A DNA stretch of 64,000 bases from Pseudomonas fluorescens NCIMB 11764. GTDB taxonomy: Bacteria; Pseudomonadota; Gammaproteobacteria; Pseudomonadales; Pseudomonadaceae. The position numbers and the translations under genes are program-made. The DNA lies in assembly GCF_000293885.2 (NCBI RefSeq), contig NZ_CP010945.1:5848001-5912000 (forward strand), read 5' to 3'. Below, one piece after another: positions 8,783-18,153 of this stretch (positions are counted from its first letter, which is position 1; each line of letters opens with the position of its first letter). Under the pieces are notes generated by a model. It worked only from the letters and a program-made list of their open reading frames with translations, made no database searches and was not told the origin of the DNA.

Positions 8783-8793
8783 TTGTATGATGT
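8783..8793. promoter_or_regulatory. Second, degenerate GntR/FCD operator half
   Basis: TTGTATGATGT repeats the first eight bases of the site at 8650 and lies about 60 bases before the transporter start. It is placed well to block that promoter. Confidence 0.4.
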
Positions 8794-8853
8794 CTAGCAA
8801 CAACGCAGCACCCGCAACACCCCGCATAAAAATAATCAGTGGGAGAAAACCAA

Positions 8854-10200
8854 GTGAATACATCCATCTCCGGGATGCACGACGGCGCCGATTCGGTCCT
8901 GAAATCCGCCATCTCGAAAGTGAAACGCCACGTTCTGCCGCTGTTCGTCATCATGTTCATCGTCAACTACATCGACCGCGTGAACATCGGCTTCGTCCGC
9001 GCCCACATGGAACACGACCTGGGCATCGGCGCTGCCGCCTACGGCCTCGGTGCCGGTCTGTTCTTCATCGGTTACGCGCTGTTCGAAGTCCCCTCCAACA
9101 TCCTCCTGCAAAAAGTCGGCGCGCGAATCTGGCTGACCCGCATCATGCTGACCTGGGGCCTGGTGGCCGCATGCATGGCCTTCATCCAGAACGAAACCCA
9201 CTTCTATATCCTGCGATTCCTGCTGGGTGTGGCTGAAGCCGGGTTCTTCCCGGGAGTGATTTATTACTTCACGCGCTGGTTGCCGGGGGTGGAACGCGGC
9301 AAGGCCATTGCGATTTTCCTTAGCGGCTCGGCGATCGCTTCGCTGATCTCCGGCCCGTTGTCCGGGTTGCTCCTGCAGATCAGCGGGTTCGGGATGCACG
9401 GCTGGCAATGGATGTATTTCATTGAAGGCATGTTCTCGGTCGGGCTGTGCGTGTTCGTCTGGTTCTGGCTCGACTCCAAACCCCACGACGCCAAATGGCT
9501 CAGCCGCGAAGAACAGGACGCACTGGTCAAGGCCATCGACGACGAACAACTGGCCCGAGAAGCCGCGACGCCGATCAAACCGTCGCTGGGCAAGTTGCTC
9601 AAGGATCGCCAGATCATCCTGTTCTGCCTGATCTATTTCTTCATTCAGCTGACCATCTACGCCGCGACCTTCTGGCTGCCAAGCATCATCAAGAAGATGG
9701 GCGACCTCAGCGACATTCAGGTCGGGCTGTTCAACTCGATCCCGTGGCTGCTGTCGATCGTCGGCATGTACGCCTTCGCGTCGCTGTCCGCGAAATGGAA
9801 ACACCAGCAAGCCTGGGTGGCCGCTGCCCTGCTGATCGCGGCGGCCGGCATGTTCATGTCCACCACCGGCGGGCCGGTCTTTGCCTTCGTGGCGATCTGC
9901 TTCGCAGCACTGGGCTTCAAATCCGCTTCGTCACTGTTCTGGCCGATTCCCCAGGCGTACCTCGATGCACGGATCGCCGCAGGCGTCATCGCGCTGATCA
10001 ATTCGGTGGGCAACCTCGGCGGCTTCGTTGCACCGACTACGTTCGGCCTGCTGGAAGAACACACCGGCTCGATTCAGGGCGGGCTGTATGGCCTGGCCGC
10101 CACCTCGATCATTGCCGCGATCATCGTCTTCTCCGCACGGAACACACCGAAAACCGTACCTGCCGTTGCCTTGGACGAAACCGCCCCCCACCGCGCCTGA
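8854..10200 (+). CDS. gudP: MFS transporter, glucarate/galactarate uptake (GudP/GarP type)
   Basis: About 448 residues with twelve membrane helices. The N-terminal half has the anion:cation symporter family hallmarks IVNYIDRVNIGFVRAHM and GYALFEVPSNILL. The start is the GTG at 8854, eight bases after GGGAG, rather than the GTG at 8839 that overlaps that site. The family takes up hexuronates and hexarates with protons across the inner membrane. The dehydratase gene 24 bases downstream supports glucarate or galactarate as substrate. The C-terminal cytoplasmic tail is short. Confidence 0.88.
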   Translation: MNTSISGMHDGADSVLKSAISKVKRHVLPLFVIMFIVNYIDRVNIGFVRAHMEHDLGIGAAAYGLGAGLFFIGYALFEVPSNILLQKVGARIWLTRIMLTWGLVAACMAFIQNETHFYILRFLLGVAEAGFFPGVIYYFTRWLPGVERGKAIAIFLSGSAIASLISGPLSGLLLQISGFGMHGWQWMYFIEGMFSVGLCVFVWFWLDSKPHDAKWLSREEQDALVKAIDDEQLAREAATPIKPSLGKLLKDRQIILFCLIYFFIQLTIYAATFWLPSIIKKMGDLSDIQVGLFNSIPWLLSIVGMYAFASLSAKWKHQQAWVAAALLIAAAGMFMSTTGGPVFAFVAICFAALGFKSASSLFWPIPQAYLDARIAAGVIALINSVGNLGGFVAPTTFGLLEEHTGSIQGGLYGLAATSIIAAIIVFSARNTPKTVPAVALDETAPHRA

Positions 10201-10224
10201 ACATTGCTTTTTAAGGACAAGAAA

Positions 10225-11568
10225 ATGAATCCACAAGACACCGCAAAAGCCCCGATCATCACCAGCATGCAAGTGGTTCCGGTGGCGGGTCACGACGGCA
10301 TGCTGCTCAATCTGAGCGGCGCCCACGGTCCGTTTTTCACCCGCAATATCGTGATCCTCAAGGACAACGCCGGCCACACCGGCGTCGGCGAAGTGCCCGG
10401 TGGCGAGCGTATTCGCCAGACACTGGAAGATGCGCGCAGCCTGGTGGTCGGCAGCCCGATCGGCACGTACCAGAAGATCCTCAATCAGGTGCGCCAGACC
10501 TTCGCCGATCGCGATGCCGGTGGCCGCGGCTTGCAGACGTTCGACCTGCGCATCACCATCCATGCTGTCACCGGCCTGGAAGCGGCGTTGCTCGACTTGC
10601 TCGGTCAGCACCTGGACGTGCCGGTCGCCGCCCTGCTCGGCGAAGGCCAGCAGCGCGATGAAGTGAAGATGCTCGGCTATCTGTTTTATGTCGGTGATCG
10701 TCACCAGACTGACCTGGCCTATCGCAGCGAACCGGACGCGGACAACGACTGGTTCCGCGTACGTCACGAAAAAGCCATGACCGCCGACGCCGTAGTGCGC
10801 CTGGCCGAAGCCGCCCACGCCCGTTACGGCTTCAAGGATTTCAAACTCAAGGGCGGCGTGCTCAGTGGCGATGAAGAAATCGAAGCGGTCACCGCGCTGG
10901 CCGAACGCTTCCCCGAGGCGCGCATCACCCTCGATCCGAATGGCGCCTGGTCGCTGAAAGAAGCCATTCGCTTGTGCCGGGACCAGCATCATGTTCTGGC
11001 CTACGCCGAAGACCCGTGCGGTGCGGAAAACGGCTTTTCGGGCCGGGAAGTCATGGCTGAGTTCCGCCGCGCCACCGGCCTGAAAACCGCGACCAACATG
11101 ATCGCCACCGACTGGCGGGAAATGGGTCACGCGATCCAGTTGCAATCGGTCGACATTCCGCTGGCCGACCCGCACTTCTGGACCATGCAAGGCTCTGTGC
11201 GCGTGGCGCAGATGTGCCACGAATGGGGCCTGACCTGGGGCTCGCATTCCAACAACCACTTCGATATTTCCCTGGCGATGTTCACGCATGTCGCGGCCGC
11301 CGCACCCGGCGACATCACCGCCATCGACACCCACTGGATCTGGCAGGACGGCCAACGCCTGACCAAAGCCCCGCTGCAAATCGTCGACGGTTGCGTGCAA
11401 GTGCCGAAGAAGCCGGGGCTCGGCGTCGAGCTGGACATGGACCAGTTGGCCAAGGCCCATGAACTGTACAAAGGCATGGGGCTGGGTGCGCGGGACGACA
11501 GCGTGGCGATGCAGTTCCTGATTCCGGGGTGGACATTTGATAACAAGCGGCCGTGCCTGGTGCGCTAG
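10225..11568 (+). CDS. gudD: Glucarate dehydratase (enolase superfamily)
   Basis: Start ATG 10225 with AAGGA seven bases upstream gives 447 residues, the normal GudD length. All key enolase-superfamily positions are visible: the KLK pair (K207, K209), metal ligands at D237 and N239 in LDPNGAW, E268 in DPCGAE, the asparagine in ATNMIATDW, and the catalytic histidine in SHSNNHFD. It converts D-glucarate (and L-idarate) to 5-keto-4-deoxy-D-glucarate in the cytoplasm. It is cotranscribed with the transporter just upstream. The later pathway steps (KDG dehydratase, semialdehyde dehydrogenase) are not in the window. Confidence 0.94.
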   Translation: MNPQDTAKAPIITSMQVVPVAGHDGMLLNLSGAHGPFFTRNIVILKDNAGHTGVGEVPGGERIRQTLEDARSLVVGSPIGTYQKILNQVRQTFADRDAGGRGLQTFDLRITIHAVTGLEAALLDLLGQHLDVPVAALLGEGQQRDEVKMLGYLFYVGDRHQTDLAYRSEPDADNDWFRVRHEKAMTADAVVRLAEAAHARYGFKDFKLKGGVLSGDEEIEAVTALAERFPEARITLDPNGAWSLKEAIRLCRDQHHVLAYAEDPCGAENGFSGREVMAEFRRATGLKTATNMIATDWREMGHAIQLQSVDIPLADPHFWTMQGSVRVAQMCHEWGLTWGSHSNNHFDISLAMFTHVAAAAPGDITAIDTHWIWQDGQRLTKAPLQIVDGCVQVPKKPGLGVELDMDQLAKAHELYKGMGLGARDDSVAMQFLIPGWTFDNKRPCLVR

Positions 11569-11604
11569 GCCCTTCGAAACCACCTCATTTTGTGGGGGCT
11601 GTGT

Positions 11605-12486
11605 TCACCCGTTTTGCTGCGCCGTTTGCAACAGCCAGCTCTTGAACGCCGCCATCGCCGACGTCTCGGCCCGCGACTGCAAGCGGGTCAGCCAGTAGCT
11701 GCCGGTGGTGATGCCGATGGCGAAGGGTTGCTCGATGGCGCCCGTTGCCAGCAGTCGGGCGAACATCAGCGGTGGTGCCAATGCCACGCCCATTCCTTGC
11801 AGTGCCGCCTCCATCATCGCCAGCGAGGAATCGAAGACGATGCTCCGGGGTGGCGCGGCATGGGCCGCAAGGCCGGTGGCCTGAAACCATTCGGGCCACT
11901 CATCCGTGCGATAGGAACGCAGCAGCGTTTGCTGCAACAGATCGGCCGGCGTGCGCAGTTGCCGGGCAATCTCGGGCACGCACAACACCGATAACGGCGC
12001 CTCGATCAAGCGCACCGCTTCAATCCCGTGCCACGCCCCCGCGCCAAAGCGAATCGCGTAATCCAGCCCTTCCGCCGCCACATCCACCCGATTGTTGTGG
12101 GTCGACAGGCGCACATCTATGAACGGATGTTTCGCCTGGAAGTCGGACAATCGCGGCAACAACCAGCCCACCGCAAACGTTCCCACCGCACCCACCGTCA
12201 GCACTTCGCGAAAATGCCCGCCCTCGAAGCGCTCGAGGGTTTCAGCGATGCGGTCAAAGGACTCGCGCAGCACCGGCAACAACGTCTCCCCTTCACTGGT
12301 CAGCATCAGGCCGCGGGGCAAGCGTTTGAACAGCGTAACGTTGAGCTGGGCTTCCAGGCTTTTGACCTGGTGGCTCACCGCAGCCTGCGTGACGCACAAC
12401 TCTACCGCCGCCCGTGTGAAACTCAGGTGGCGTGCCGAAGCCTCGAAAGCGCGTAGTGCGTTAAGCGGTAATTGCGGCCGAATCAT
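11605..12486 (-). CDS. ampR: LysR family regulator AmpR of the class C beta-lactamase
   Basis: This is a 293-residue LTTR of the GcvA/AmpR branch, starting LPLNALRAFEASARHLSFT. Its helix-turn-helix is AVELCVTQAAVSHQVKSLE (~25-45) and its effector domain covers ~90-290. The divergent arrangement with ampC, 160 bases between start codons, is the classical ampR-ampC layout. In such systems the UDP-MurNAc-pentapeptide-bound form represses and 1,6-anhydro-muropeptides activate ampC. That mechanism is taken from the family; the sequence shows only gene type and placement. No ampG, ampD or nagZ lies nearby. Confidence 0.88.
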   Translation of the reverse strand: MIRPQLPLNALRAFEASARHLSFTRAAVELCVTQAAVSHQVKSLEAQLNVTLFKRLPRGLMLTSEGETLLPVLRESFDRIAETLERFEGGHFREVLTVGAVGTFAVGWLLPRLSDFQAKHPFIDVRLSTHNNRVDVAAEGLDYAIRFGAGAWHGIEAVRLIEAPLSVLCVPEIARQLRTPADLLQQTLLRSYRTDEWPEWFQATGLAAHAAPPRSIVFDSSLAMMEAALQGMGVALAPPLMFARLLATGAIEQPFAIGITTGSYWLTRLQSRAETSAMAAFKSWLLQTAQQNG

Positions 12487-12646
12487 GCCAACCCCTAATT
12501 TTTCTAATGGCTCATCTGAAATAACGTCGTTTGTCGATGGCCGGCAAAGTGACTAGATTTGGCACGCTCATTCGGCGCACCACTGTGCAAACCGCTCGCT
12601 GTGTAGCGGGCACACCTCTTGAAAACTCATGGACAGCGGCACACAC

Positions 12647-13813
12647 ATGCAGAACTTCAGACTCAGCAAGGTCTTATCCTACAGTGCTTTCAGCCTTTTC
12701 CTCGGCGCGAGCTACTGCGTTGCCGCAACCCCCACGGACCCGCAGATCGAAACAGCGGTCAAAAACGCCGTCGTTCCGGTCATGCAGCAACAGCACATTG
12801 CGGGGATGGCGATCGCCATCACCGTCAACGGCAGACCGCATTACTTTAACTACGGCGTGGCCTCGAAGGAAACCGGAACGGTTGTCACCCAAGACACCCT
12901 GTTCGAGATCGGCTCGGTGAGCAAAACCTTCACCGCCACCCTCGCCGCCTACGCCCAGGCCAGTGGCAAACTGTCCCTGTCCGACAAGGCCAGTCACCTC
13001 CTGCCGGCTTTACGTGGCAGTGCGTTCGATAACATCAGCGTGCTGCAACTGGGCACCTACACCGCCGGTGGCCTGCCGCTGCAATTCCCGAGCGATGCCG
13101 ATGCGCCGGACAAGATGCTCGGCTATTTCAAACAGTGGAAACCGGTCTACGCGGCTGGCAGCCATCGGCAGTATTCGAACCCGAGCCTGGGGCTGTTCGG
13201 TTATCTTGCGGCCCACAGCATGGGCCAGCCGTTTGAGGCGCTGATGGAAAAAACCTTGCTGCCGAAACTCGGGTTGCAGCACACCTTCCTGAAGGTGCCG
13301 CCCACGCAAATGGCGCTTTACGCCCAGGGCTACAGCAAGGATGACAAGCCTGTGAGGGTTGAACCAGGCGCACTGGACTCAGAGGCGTATGGCGTGAAAA
13401 CCAGCGCCTCGGACTTGCTCCGATACGTCGAAGCGAACATGAAGCCAACGGGCCTGGAAGCGCCGATGCAGCAGGCAATCGCCGCGACGCATACCGGCTA
13501 CTACACAGTTGGCGACATGACTCAGGGCCTGGGCTGGGAGCGTTACACCTACCCGATCGCCCTCGACAAACTGCTTGCCGGCAACTCGTCGCAGATGGCG
13601 ATGGAGGCTCATAAAGTCCAGTGGTTGAACCCGCCGCAACCGCAACCGGCCAATGCGCTGTTCAATAAAACCGGCTCAACCGGTGGCTTCGGTGCCTACG
13701 TGGCGTATGTGCCTTCGAAGGACATTGGCATCGTGATTCTGGCCAACAAAAACTACCCGAACCCGGAGCGGATCAAAATCGCCCATTCGATATTGAGCAC
13801 ACTCAGCCAATAA
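12647..13813 (+). CDS. ampC: Class C beta-lactamase AmpC
   Basis: The ATG at 12647 gives 388 residues with a signal peptide (~1-27, ending SYCVA|A) for export to the periplasm. The serine beta-lactamase motifs are intact: SVSK (nucleophile S90, K93), the class C tyrosine motif YSN (Y176) and KTG (K341) followed by STGGFGAYVAYVP. Length and spacing fit a functional chromosomal cephalosporinase. It is divergent from ampR, which implies inducible expression. An intrinsic terminator follows 21 bases after the stop. A start at 12629 is also possible. Confidence 0.94.
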   Translation: MQNFRLSKVLSYSAFSLFLGASYCVAATPTDPQIETAVKNAVVPVMQQQHIAGMAIAITVNGRPHYFNYGVASKETGTVVTQDTLFEIGSVSKTFTATLAAYAQASGKLSLSDKASHLLPALRGSAFDNISVLQLGTYTAGGLPLQFPSDADAPDKMLGYFKQWKPVYAAGSHRQYSNPSLGLFGYLAAHSMGQPFEALMEKTLLPKLGLQHTFLKVPPTQMALYAQGYSKDDKPVRVEPGALDSEAYGVKTSASDLLRYVEANMKPTGLEAPMQQAIAATHTGYYTVGDMTQGLGWERYTYPIALDKLLAGNSSQMAMEAHKVQWLNPPQPQPANALFNKTGSTGGFGAYVAYVPSKDIGIVILANKNYPNPERIKIAHSILSTLSQ

Positions 13814-13834
13814 CACCCCGGAACGGGCGTAAAC

Positions 13835-13866
13835 AAAATGGGCGACCCCTTGAGGTCGCCCATTTT
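13835..13866. terminator. Bidirectional terminator between ampC and the DUF4174 gene
   Basis: AAAATGGGCGACC and GGTCGCCCATTTT form a 13-base stem with a short loop. A/T runs on both sides serve both convergent genes. Confidence 0.85.
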
Positions 13867-13891
13867 CGTTGGTGCGTGTCCATTCCTGTGT

Positions 13892-14443
13892 TCAATCGTC
13901 AGGCATCTCAGGTGGCTTGGCGGGCTTCGCCGGCTTGCCCGGTTTCGTTCCTTTCGCACCTTTGGCCGGTTCGGCTTCGGTGACCGGCGGCGTGGGCGTG
14001 GGCACCGTGGCTTCTTTTTCGGTCGGCGGCAATTGGTCGACGGTACTGAAGATCGCCTTCAGATCAACCGCATCCGATTGCTCGAGTTTCTTTTCGCCGT
14101 CCTTGCCGACCAGAATCACTTTGGTCTTTGCACCAGCGCCCAGCTTGAGCGAACGGATCAGTGCCGCCGTGTCTTGTGGTCCCAGGTCTTTGCCTTCGCG
14201 CTGGCCCATCAGGTTGAGCACGGTGTACAGGACCATATTCCGGTCGGTGAATTCTTTGCGATTGGCCGGCTCATCCAGCGACTTTTTCAGGCTGACCCAC
14301 GTCGGATCGACCGTGCTCGGAGCGATGACAATCAATGGCCGGGACCTGCCCTTGTCAATGTCCAGCGGTGAGTCGCCATCGGCGGCGAGCAAGGGGCCGG
14401 CAATCGCCAGCAGGGTTGTCAGGGTCAATGACCTGATGAGCAT
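13892..14443 (-). CDS. DUF4174 domain-containing secreted protein with Pro/Lys-rich tail
   Basis: The second of two close ATGs (14443) is chosen because AAGGAG lies six bases before it. The 183-residue product has a signal peptide ending LLAADG and a DUF4174 domain (~25-130; SRPLIVIAPSTVDPTW and KVILVGKDGEKKL), a thioredoxin-like fold in related proteins but without a CxxC here. A disordered tail follows, rich in Pro, Ala and Lys with PGKPAKPAKP repeats. It is probably periplasmic. The function of the domain is not established. Confidence 0.75.
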   Translation of the reverse strand: MLIRSLTLTTLLAIAGPLLAADGDSPLDIDKGRSRPLIVIAPSTVDPTWVSLKKSLDEPANRKEFTDRNMVLYTVLNLMGQREGKDLGPQDTAALIRSLKLGAGAKTKVILVGKDGEKKLEQSDAVDLKAIFSTVDQLPPTEKEATVPTPTPPVTEAEPAKGAKGTKPGKPAKPAKPPEMPDD

Positions 14444-14620
14444 GCGCATCTCCTTTTGATATCCACGCTCTAATGATTGCGCATCGCGGCGTTCGTTCCG
14501 GGTGACGCACCGCAATTGTGTCTCGCCTTGACCCAAGCTTAGGTCAGGGCGGTCATTGCGCAACAGGCTGAGCTAATCTCATGACTCGATACGCACCTGA
14601 ACCGCCGTGAGGATCACACC

Positions 14621-14989
14621 ATGAGCGCTCAGTTGAATCACACCATCGTCTGGTGCCAGAACAAACACATATCCGCGACGTTTCTCGTCGAGATTCTCGG
14701 CTTGCCGCCCCCCGAGCCCTTCGGGCCGATGCTGATCGTGAAACTCGATAACGGCGTGTCGCTGGACTACTACGACAATGATCCGCCGATAGCCTCCCAG
14801 CACTATGCGTTCCTGATCGGCGACGACGATTTCGATGCGGCCTTCGCGCGCCTGCAAGCCAGAAAACAACCCTGGTGGGCTGATCCAGGCAAGCAGCGCC
14901 CAAAAGAAATCAATGATTTTGCGGGAGGACGGCGCGTGTATTTCGATGACCCGGACGGGCATCTGCTGGAGATTTTCACCCGTGAATGA
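14621..14989 (+). CDS. VOC family (glyoxalase/bleomycin-resistance fold) protein
   Basis: The 122-residue protein has the paired beta-alpha-beta-beta-beta modules of the vicinal oxygen chelate fold. The first module starts LNHTIVWCQN, with the expected metal-ligand histidine. The second ends YFDDPDGHLLEIFT, with the family's C-terminal glutamate. This is the usual single-domain length for a homodimeric enzyme or binding protein. Substrates vary widely in this family (methylglyoxal adducts, fosfomycin, catechols), and the context does not choose among them. Confidence 0.8.
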   Translation: MSAQLNHTIVWCQNKHISATFLVEILGLPPPEPFGPMLIVKLDNGVSLDYYDNDPPIASQHYAFLIGDDDFDAAFARLQARKQPWWADPGKQRPKEINDFAGGRRVYFDDPDGHLLEIFTRE

Positions 14990-15007
14990 CTGACGCCCGG
15001 ACAACCA

Positions 15008-15793
15008 TCAGAACGCCAGTTTGTAGCCGATCAACACCAGCATCGTGGCCAGGCAAGGACGCAGCACTTCATCGGAGATGCGGCCCGTCAGGTGACTGCC
15101 CAGGTAAATGCCCGGCAGTGAACCGATCAACAAGAAGCCCAGTACATGCCAATCCATGTTGCCCATGCTGGCATGGCCAAGACCGGCGACCAGGGTCAGT
15201 GGCACGGCGTGGGCGATTTCCGTGCCGACCAGGCGGCGTGTCGGCAGCAGCGGATAGAGGATGAACAACGCCACGGTACCCAGCGCACCTGCGCCGATGG
15301 AGGTCAGGGCCACCATGGTGCCGAGGACGAGGCCGGTAATCACGGTCAGCACATTCAAGCGCTTGCCGCTTGGGTTGTACTCGCCGCCCGCGCGTTTGTG
15401 GGCGAAGTCGAGCAAGCGCTTCTTGAAGAAAATCGCCAGCGCCGTGGCAAACAGCACAAAGCCCAGCGCCTGTTTGATGACGGCGTTCATCGCGTCGGGG
15501 GAAGTTTGCAAACTGCTGAGGAACCACAGCGTCAGCGCCACCGCCGGCACACTGCCGAGGGTCAGCCAACCGGTAATCGCCCAGTCGATGTTCTTGTTCT
15601 TGCGGTGCACCAGCACACCACTGGACTTGGTGATCGCGGCGTACAAAAGGTCCGTGCCCACCGCGGTGGCAGGATTGATCCCGAACCACAGCAGGATCGG
15701 CGTCATCAACGAGCCGCCGCCCACGCCGGTCATGCCGACGATGAAGCCCACCACCAAACCTGCAACCACCAACCCGAAGTTAACGAATTCCAT
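15008..15793 (-). CDS. TauE/SafE family sulfite/anion exporter-like permease
   Basis: About 261 residues with seven to eight membrane helices. The family signature GMTGVGGGSLMTP is present near residue 20 and the paired segment ALTSIGAGALGT lies in the second half. The start at 15793 removes an N-terminal extension that would run into REP DNA. The family includes TauE, SafE and CysZ-like sulfite, sulfoacetate and other organosulfonate exporters; no sulfur gene lies nearby, so the substrate is open. Confidence 0.85.
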   Translation of the reverse strand: MEFVNFGLVVAGLVVGFIVGMTGVGGGSLMTPILLWFGINPATAVGTDLLYAAITKSSGVLVHRKNKNIDWAITGWLTLGSVPAVALTLWFLSSLQTSPDAMNAVIKQALGFVLFATALAIFFKKRLLDFAHKRAGGEYNPSGKRLNVLTVITGLVLGTMVALTSIGAGALGTVALFILYPLLPTRRLVGTEIAHAVPLTLVAGLGHASMGNMDWHVLGFLLIGSLPGIYLGSHLTGRISDEVLRPCLATMLVLIGYKLAF

Positions 15794-15907
15794 TAACACG
15801 CCCACTGAAAACGCACGAGAAATCTGGCCCGCAGCATAGCGATTTTTCTTATAACCACTTATATCGATAAGGACTATCGTTATGCCTTCCCCAATGGGTA
15901 GCGAGCC

Positions 15908-16002
15908 TTTGTGGCGAGGGAGCTTGCTCCCGCTGGGCTGCGTAGCGGCCCCTTTTGTGAGTGCTGCGCACTCAAGCGGAAGCAAGCTCCCTCGCCACAA
16001 AG
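15908..16002. repeat. REP doublet (GTGGCGAGGGAGCTTGCTCC family)
   Basis: TTGTGGCGAGGGAGCTTGCT on the left and AGCAAGCTCCCTCGCCACAA on the right form a REPIN between two minus-strand genes. Confidence 0.85.
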
Positions 16003-16018
16003 GGGTTACACATCAGGA

Positions 16019-16768
16019 TCACTGCACAGGCAGGAAATTGAGGAACAGCAGACTCTGCGCGTAATTCAGGCCGATCCGTCGGTAGCGTTCGTCCAGCATC
16101 TGGGTCAGCAGGTCCAGGCGCGCGACGATCTTGCCGAACTCCACGGCGAAACTCAGGTTGCTGCCCTCCTCCGAGATTTCGTTGGAGAACAGCAAGGGTT
16201 CGCCGTTTTTGTTCTGCCGCTGACTGAGGATCCAGGTGGCTTTCTCGATGTTACGCGCGGCGTTGTTGACGAAGGTCGGGTTGATCGCATCGGTCATGTA
16301 GAACTCCAGCCGGTTGCCGTGCGCGGTGACCAGCATGCTGCCGATGGCATAGATGAAGGCACCGACCCGGTCGCCGAGGAACTCCGGACTCATGGCGTAA
16401 CTCAGCGCCGCCAGATCCTTCTTGCCCCCCAGGGTCGGCAGCGGCTGTTGTTGCTCAATGGCCATGCGCACCTGTTTGCCGGCGGTGCGGGCGTCGAGGA
16501 ATCCGGACTTTTTCAGCTCCTGCGGGTTACGCAGGTAGAGCTTGCCCATCAGCAGGTAGAGGCTGTCGAGGTTGTCGCGCATCGCCAGGGTGGCCATGCG
16601 GTCGACGCTGGTCTGGAGGAATTCCTGGGGCCGGCCTTCGCGAAACTGGCTGACGATGTCGCGGCCCTGCTGCTGGCTGCAACCGGTCGTGATGAGCATC
16701 GACAACACGGCGAGCAGCAGACAATGGCGGCGGATGTGCTCAGCGGTGAGGGGTAAAACTCGGGCCAT
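16019..16768 (-). CDS. Putative lipoprotein of unknown function
   Basis: This 249-residue protein has an N-terminal signal and a lipobox-like LITTGC at ~26-31, suggesting lipidation and an envelope location. The mature part is mainly helical with no catalytic motif that I recognise. It contains LDSLYLLMGKLYLRNPQELK and a central hydrophobic stretch, FIYAIGSMLVTA. The proline- and charge-poor lipobox (T at -3) is unusual but allowed. It stands alone between a REP pair and the galM gene. Confidence 0.7.
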   Translation of the reverse strand: MARVLPLTAEHIRRHCLLLAVLSMLITTGCSQQQGRDIVSQFREGRPQEFLQTSVDRMATLAMRDNLDSLYLLMGKLYLRNPQELKKSGFLDARTAGKQVRMAIEQQQPLPTLGGKKDLAALSYAMSPEFLGDRVGAFIYAIGSMLVTAHGNRLEFYMTDAINPTFVNNAARNIEKATWILSQRQNKNGEPLLFSNEISEEGSNLSFAVEFGKIVARLDLLTQMLDERYRRIGLNYAQSLLFLNFLPVQ

Positions 16769-17004
16769 GGGCGCTTGAACTTGGCATGGGCCGGCGGAGG
16801 GGATCGCCGCGGGCTGACCAAAGATAGAGCCGTGGATGTCGAAAAAGTGCAGTGCCTGCAGTCCACAAACATGAGCGACAAGCCAATTAGTCTGACTTTA
16901 TTCAGACGCGATCGCAAATATCGACTATAAATCCTTCCTGATCGATTTATTGATCAATAACTAGTATGACTACTTCATAAAAAACAAAAACAGGAAGGTC
17001 AACC

Positions 17005-18153
17005 ATGCTTCTATCCCGGTACCCACTTTGCGGCCTCGGAGTGTCCCTGATGATCGCCACCCTCACCTCCCAGGCCGCCGGCCTGTCCAGCGAACACAAA
17101 GCCTTCGGCAAAACCAATGACGGTACGCCCGTCGAGCAATATGTGCTGCGCAACAGCCACGGCATGCAAGCCACTGTCATCACCTATGGCGCGACGCTGC
17201 AGGCGCTCGAGGTGGCGGATAAAAACGGCAAGTTCGAGGACGTGGTGCTCGGCTTCGACGATGTCCAGGGTTATCAGAAAGGCACCGCCTACTTTGGCGC
17301 GACCATCGGCCGCTTCGGCAATCGCCTGGCCAACGGCGCGTTCGAACTCGACGGCAAGCGCTTTCAGGTGCCGCTCAATGACGGCACGAATTCGCTGCAC
17401 GGCGGGCCGCTGGGTTTTGACAAACATGTGTGGAAAGCCGAACCGGCCAAAGGCAAGGACTCGGTTGGCGTGACACTGACGTACCTGTCGGCGGACGGCG
17501 AGATGGGTTTCCCCGGCAACCTGAAAACCGAGGTCACTTACAGCCTCAATGACAAAAACGAGCTTCGCATCGAGTACAAGGCATCCACCGACAAACCCAC
17601 GGTGTTGAACCTGACCAACCACAGCTACTTCAACCTGGCTGGCGCGGGTAATGGCGACGTGTTGCAACAGGTCGCGACGTTGTATGCGAGCCATTACACG
17701 CCGGTCAACGGCACGTTGATCCCTACCGGCGAAATCGCGCCAGTGGCTGGCACGCCGATGGACTTCACCCACCCCACTGCAATCGGCAAAAACATCAAGG
17801 CCGATCATCCGCAGTTGAAATTCGCTGAACCGAAACACGGTGGCTTTGATTTCAACTGGGTGCTGGACGCCAAGGGTGACCAGGGCAAACTTGCCGCCAA
17901 CGTCAGCGATCCGCAGTCCGGGCGCCGCTTGCAGCTCTACACCACTGAGCCTGGCGTGCAATTCTATACCAGCAACTTTCTCGACGGTTCAGTCAAGGGC
18001 AAAGCCGGCAAGACGTATGCGCACTGGAGTGCATTTACCCTGGAGACCCAGCATTATCCGGATGCGCCGAATCAGCCGAACTTCCCCTCTACGCGGCTGG
18101 ATCCGGGCAAGACGTATACCCAAAGCACTGTGTTGAAATTTTCAGCTCATTAA
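17005..18153 (+). CDS. galM: Secreted aldose 1-epimerase (galactose mutarotase)
   Basis: The 382-residue protein has a signal peptide (~1-24, ending TSQAAG), so it acts in the periplasm. The GalM fold shows its substrate-binding histidines in NSLHGGPLGFDKHVW (~130) and LNLTNHSYFNLAG (~205), and the catalytic glutamate in FTLETQHYPDAPNQPNFP. It interconverts alpha and beta anomers of sugars. GGAAGG precedes the ATG. No sugar operon is adjacent; a periplasmic mutarotase would help periplasmic sugar oxidation, as with glucose dehydrogenase, which is inference. Confidence 0.9.
   Translation: MLLSRYPLCGLGVSLMIATLTSQAAGLSSEHKAFGKTNDGTPVEQYVLRNSHGMQATVITYGATLQALEVADKNGKFEDVVLGFDDVQGYQKGTAYFGATIGRFGNRLANGAFELDGKRFQVPLNDGTNSLHGGPLGFDKHVWKAEPAKGKDSVGVTLTYLSADGEMGFPGNLKTEVTYSLNDKNELRIEYKASTDKPTVLNLTNHSYFNLAGAGNGDVLQQVATLYASHYTPVNGTLIPTGEIAPVAGTPMDFTHPTAIGKNIKADHPQLKFAEPKHGGFDFNWVLDAKGDQGKLAANVSDPQSGRRLQLYTTEPGVQFYTSNFLDGSVKGKAGKTYAHWSAFTLETQHYPDAPNQPNFPSTRLDPGKTYTQSTVLKFSAH

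Noticed and set aside
9931..11583. A long (550-codon) open frame on the minus strand opposite gudD
   Set aside because: It is the GC-rich shadow of gudD; it lacks a ribosome site and recognisable domains, while gudD has every catalytic residue.
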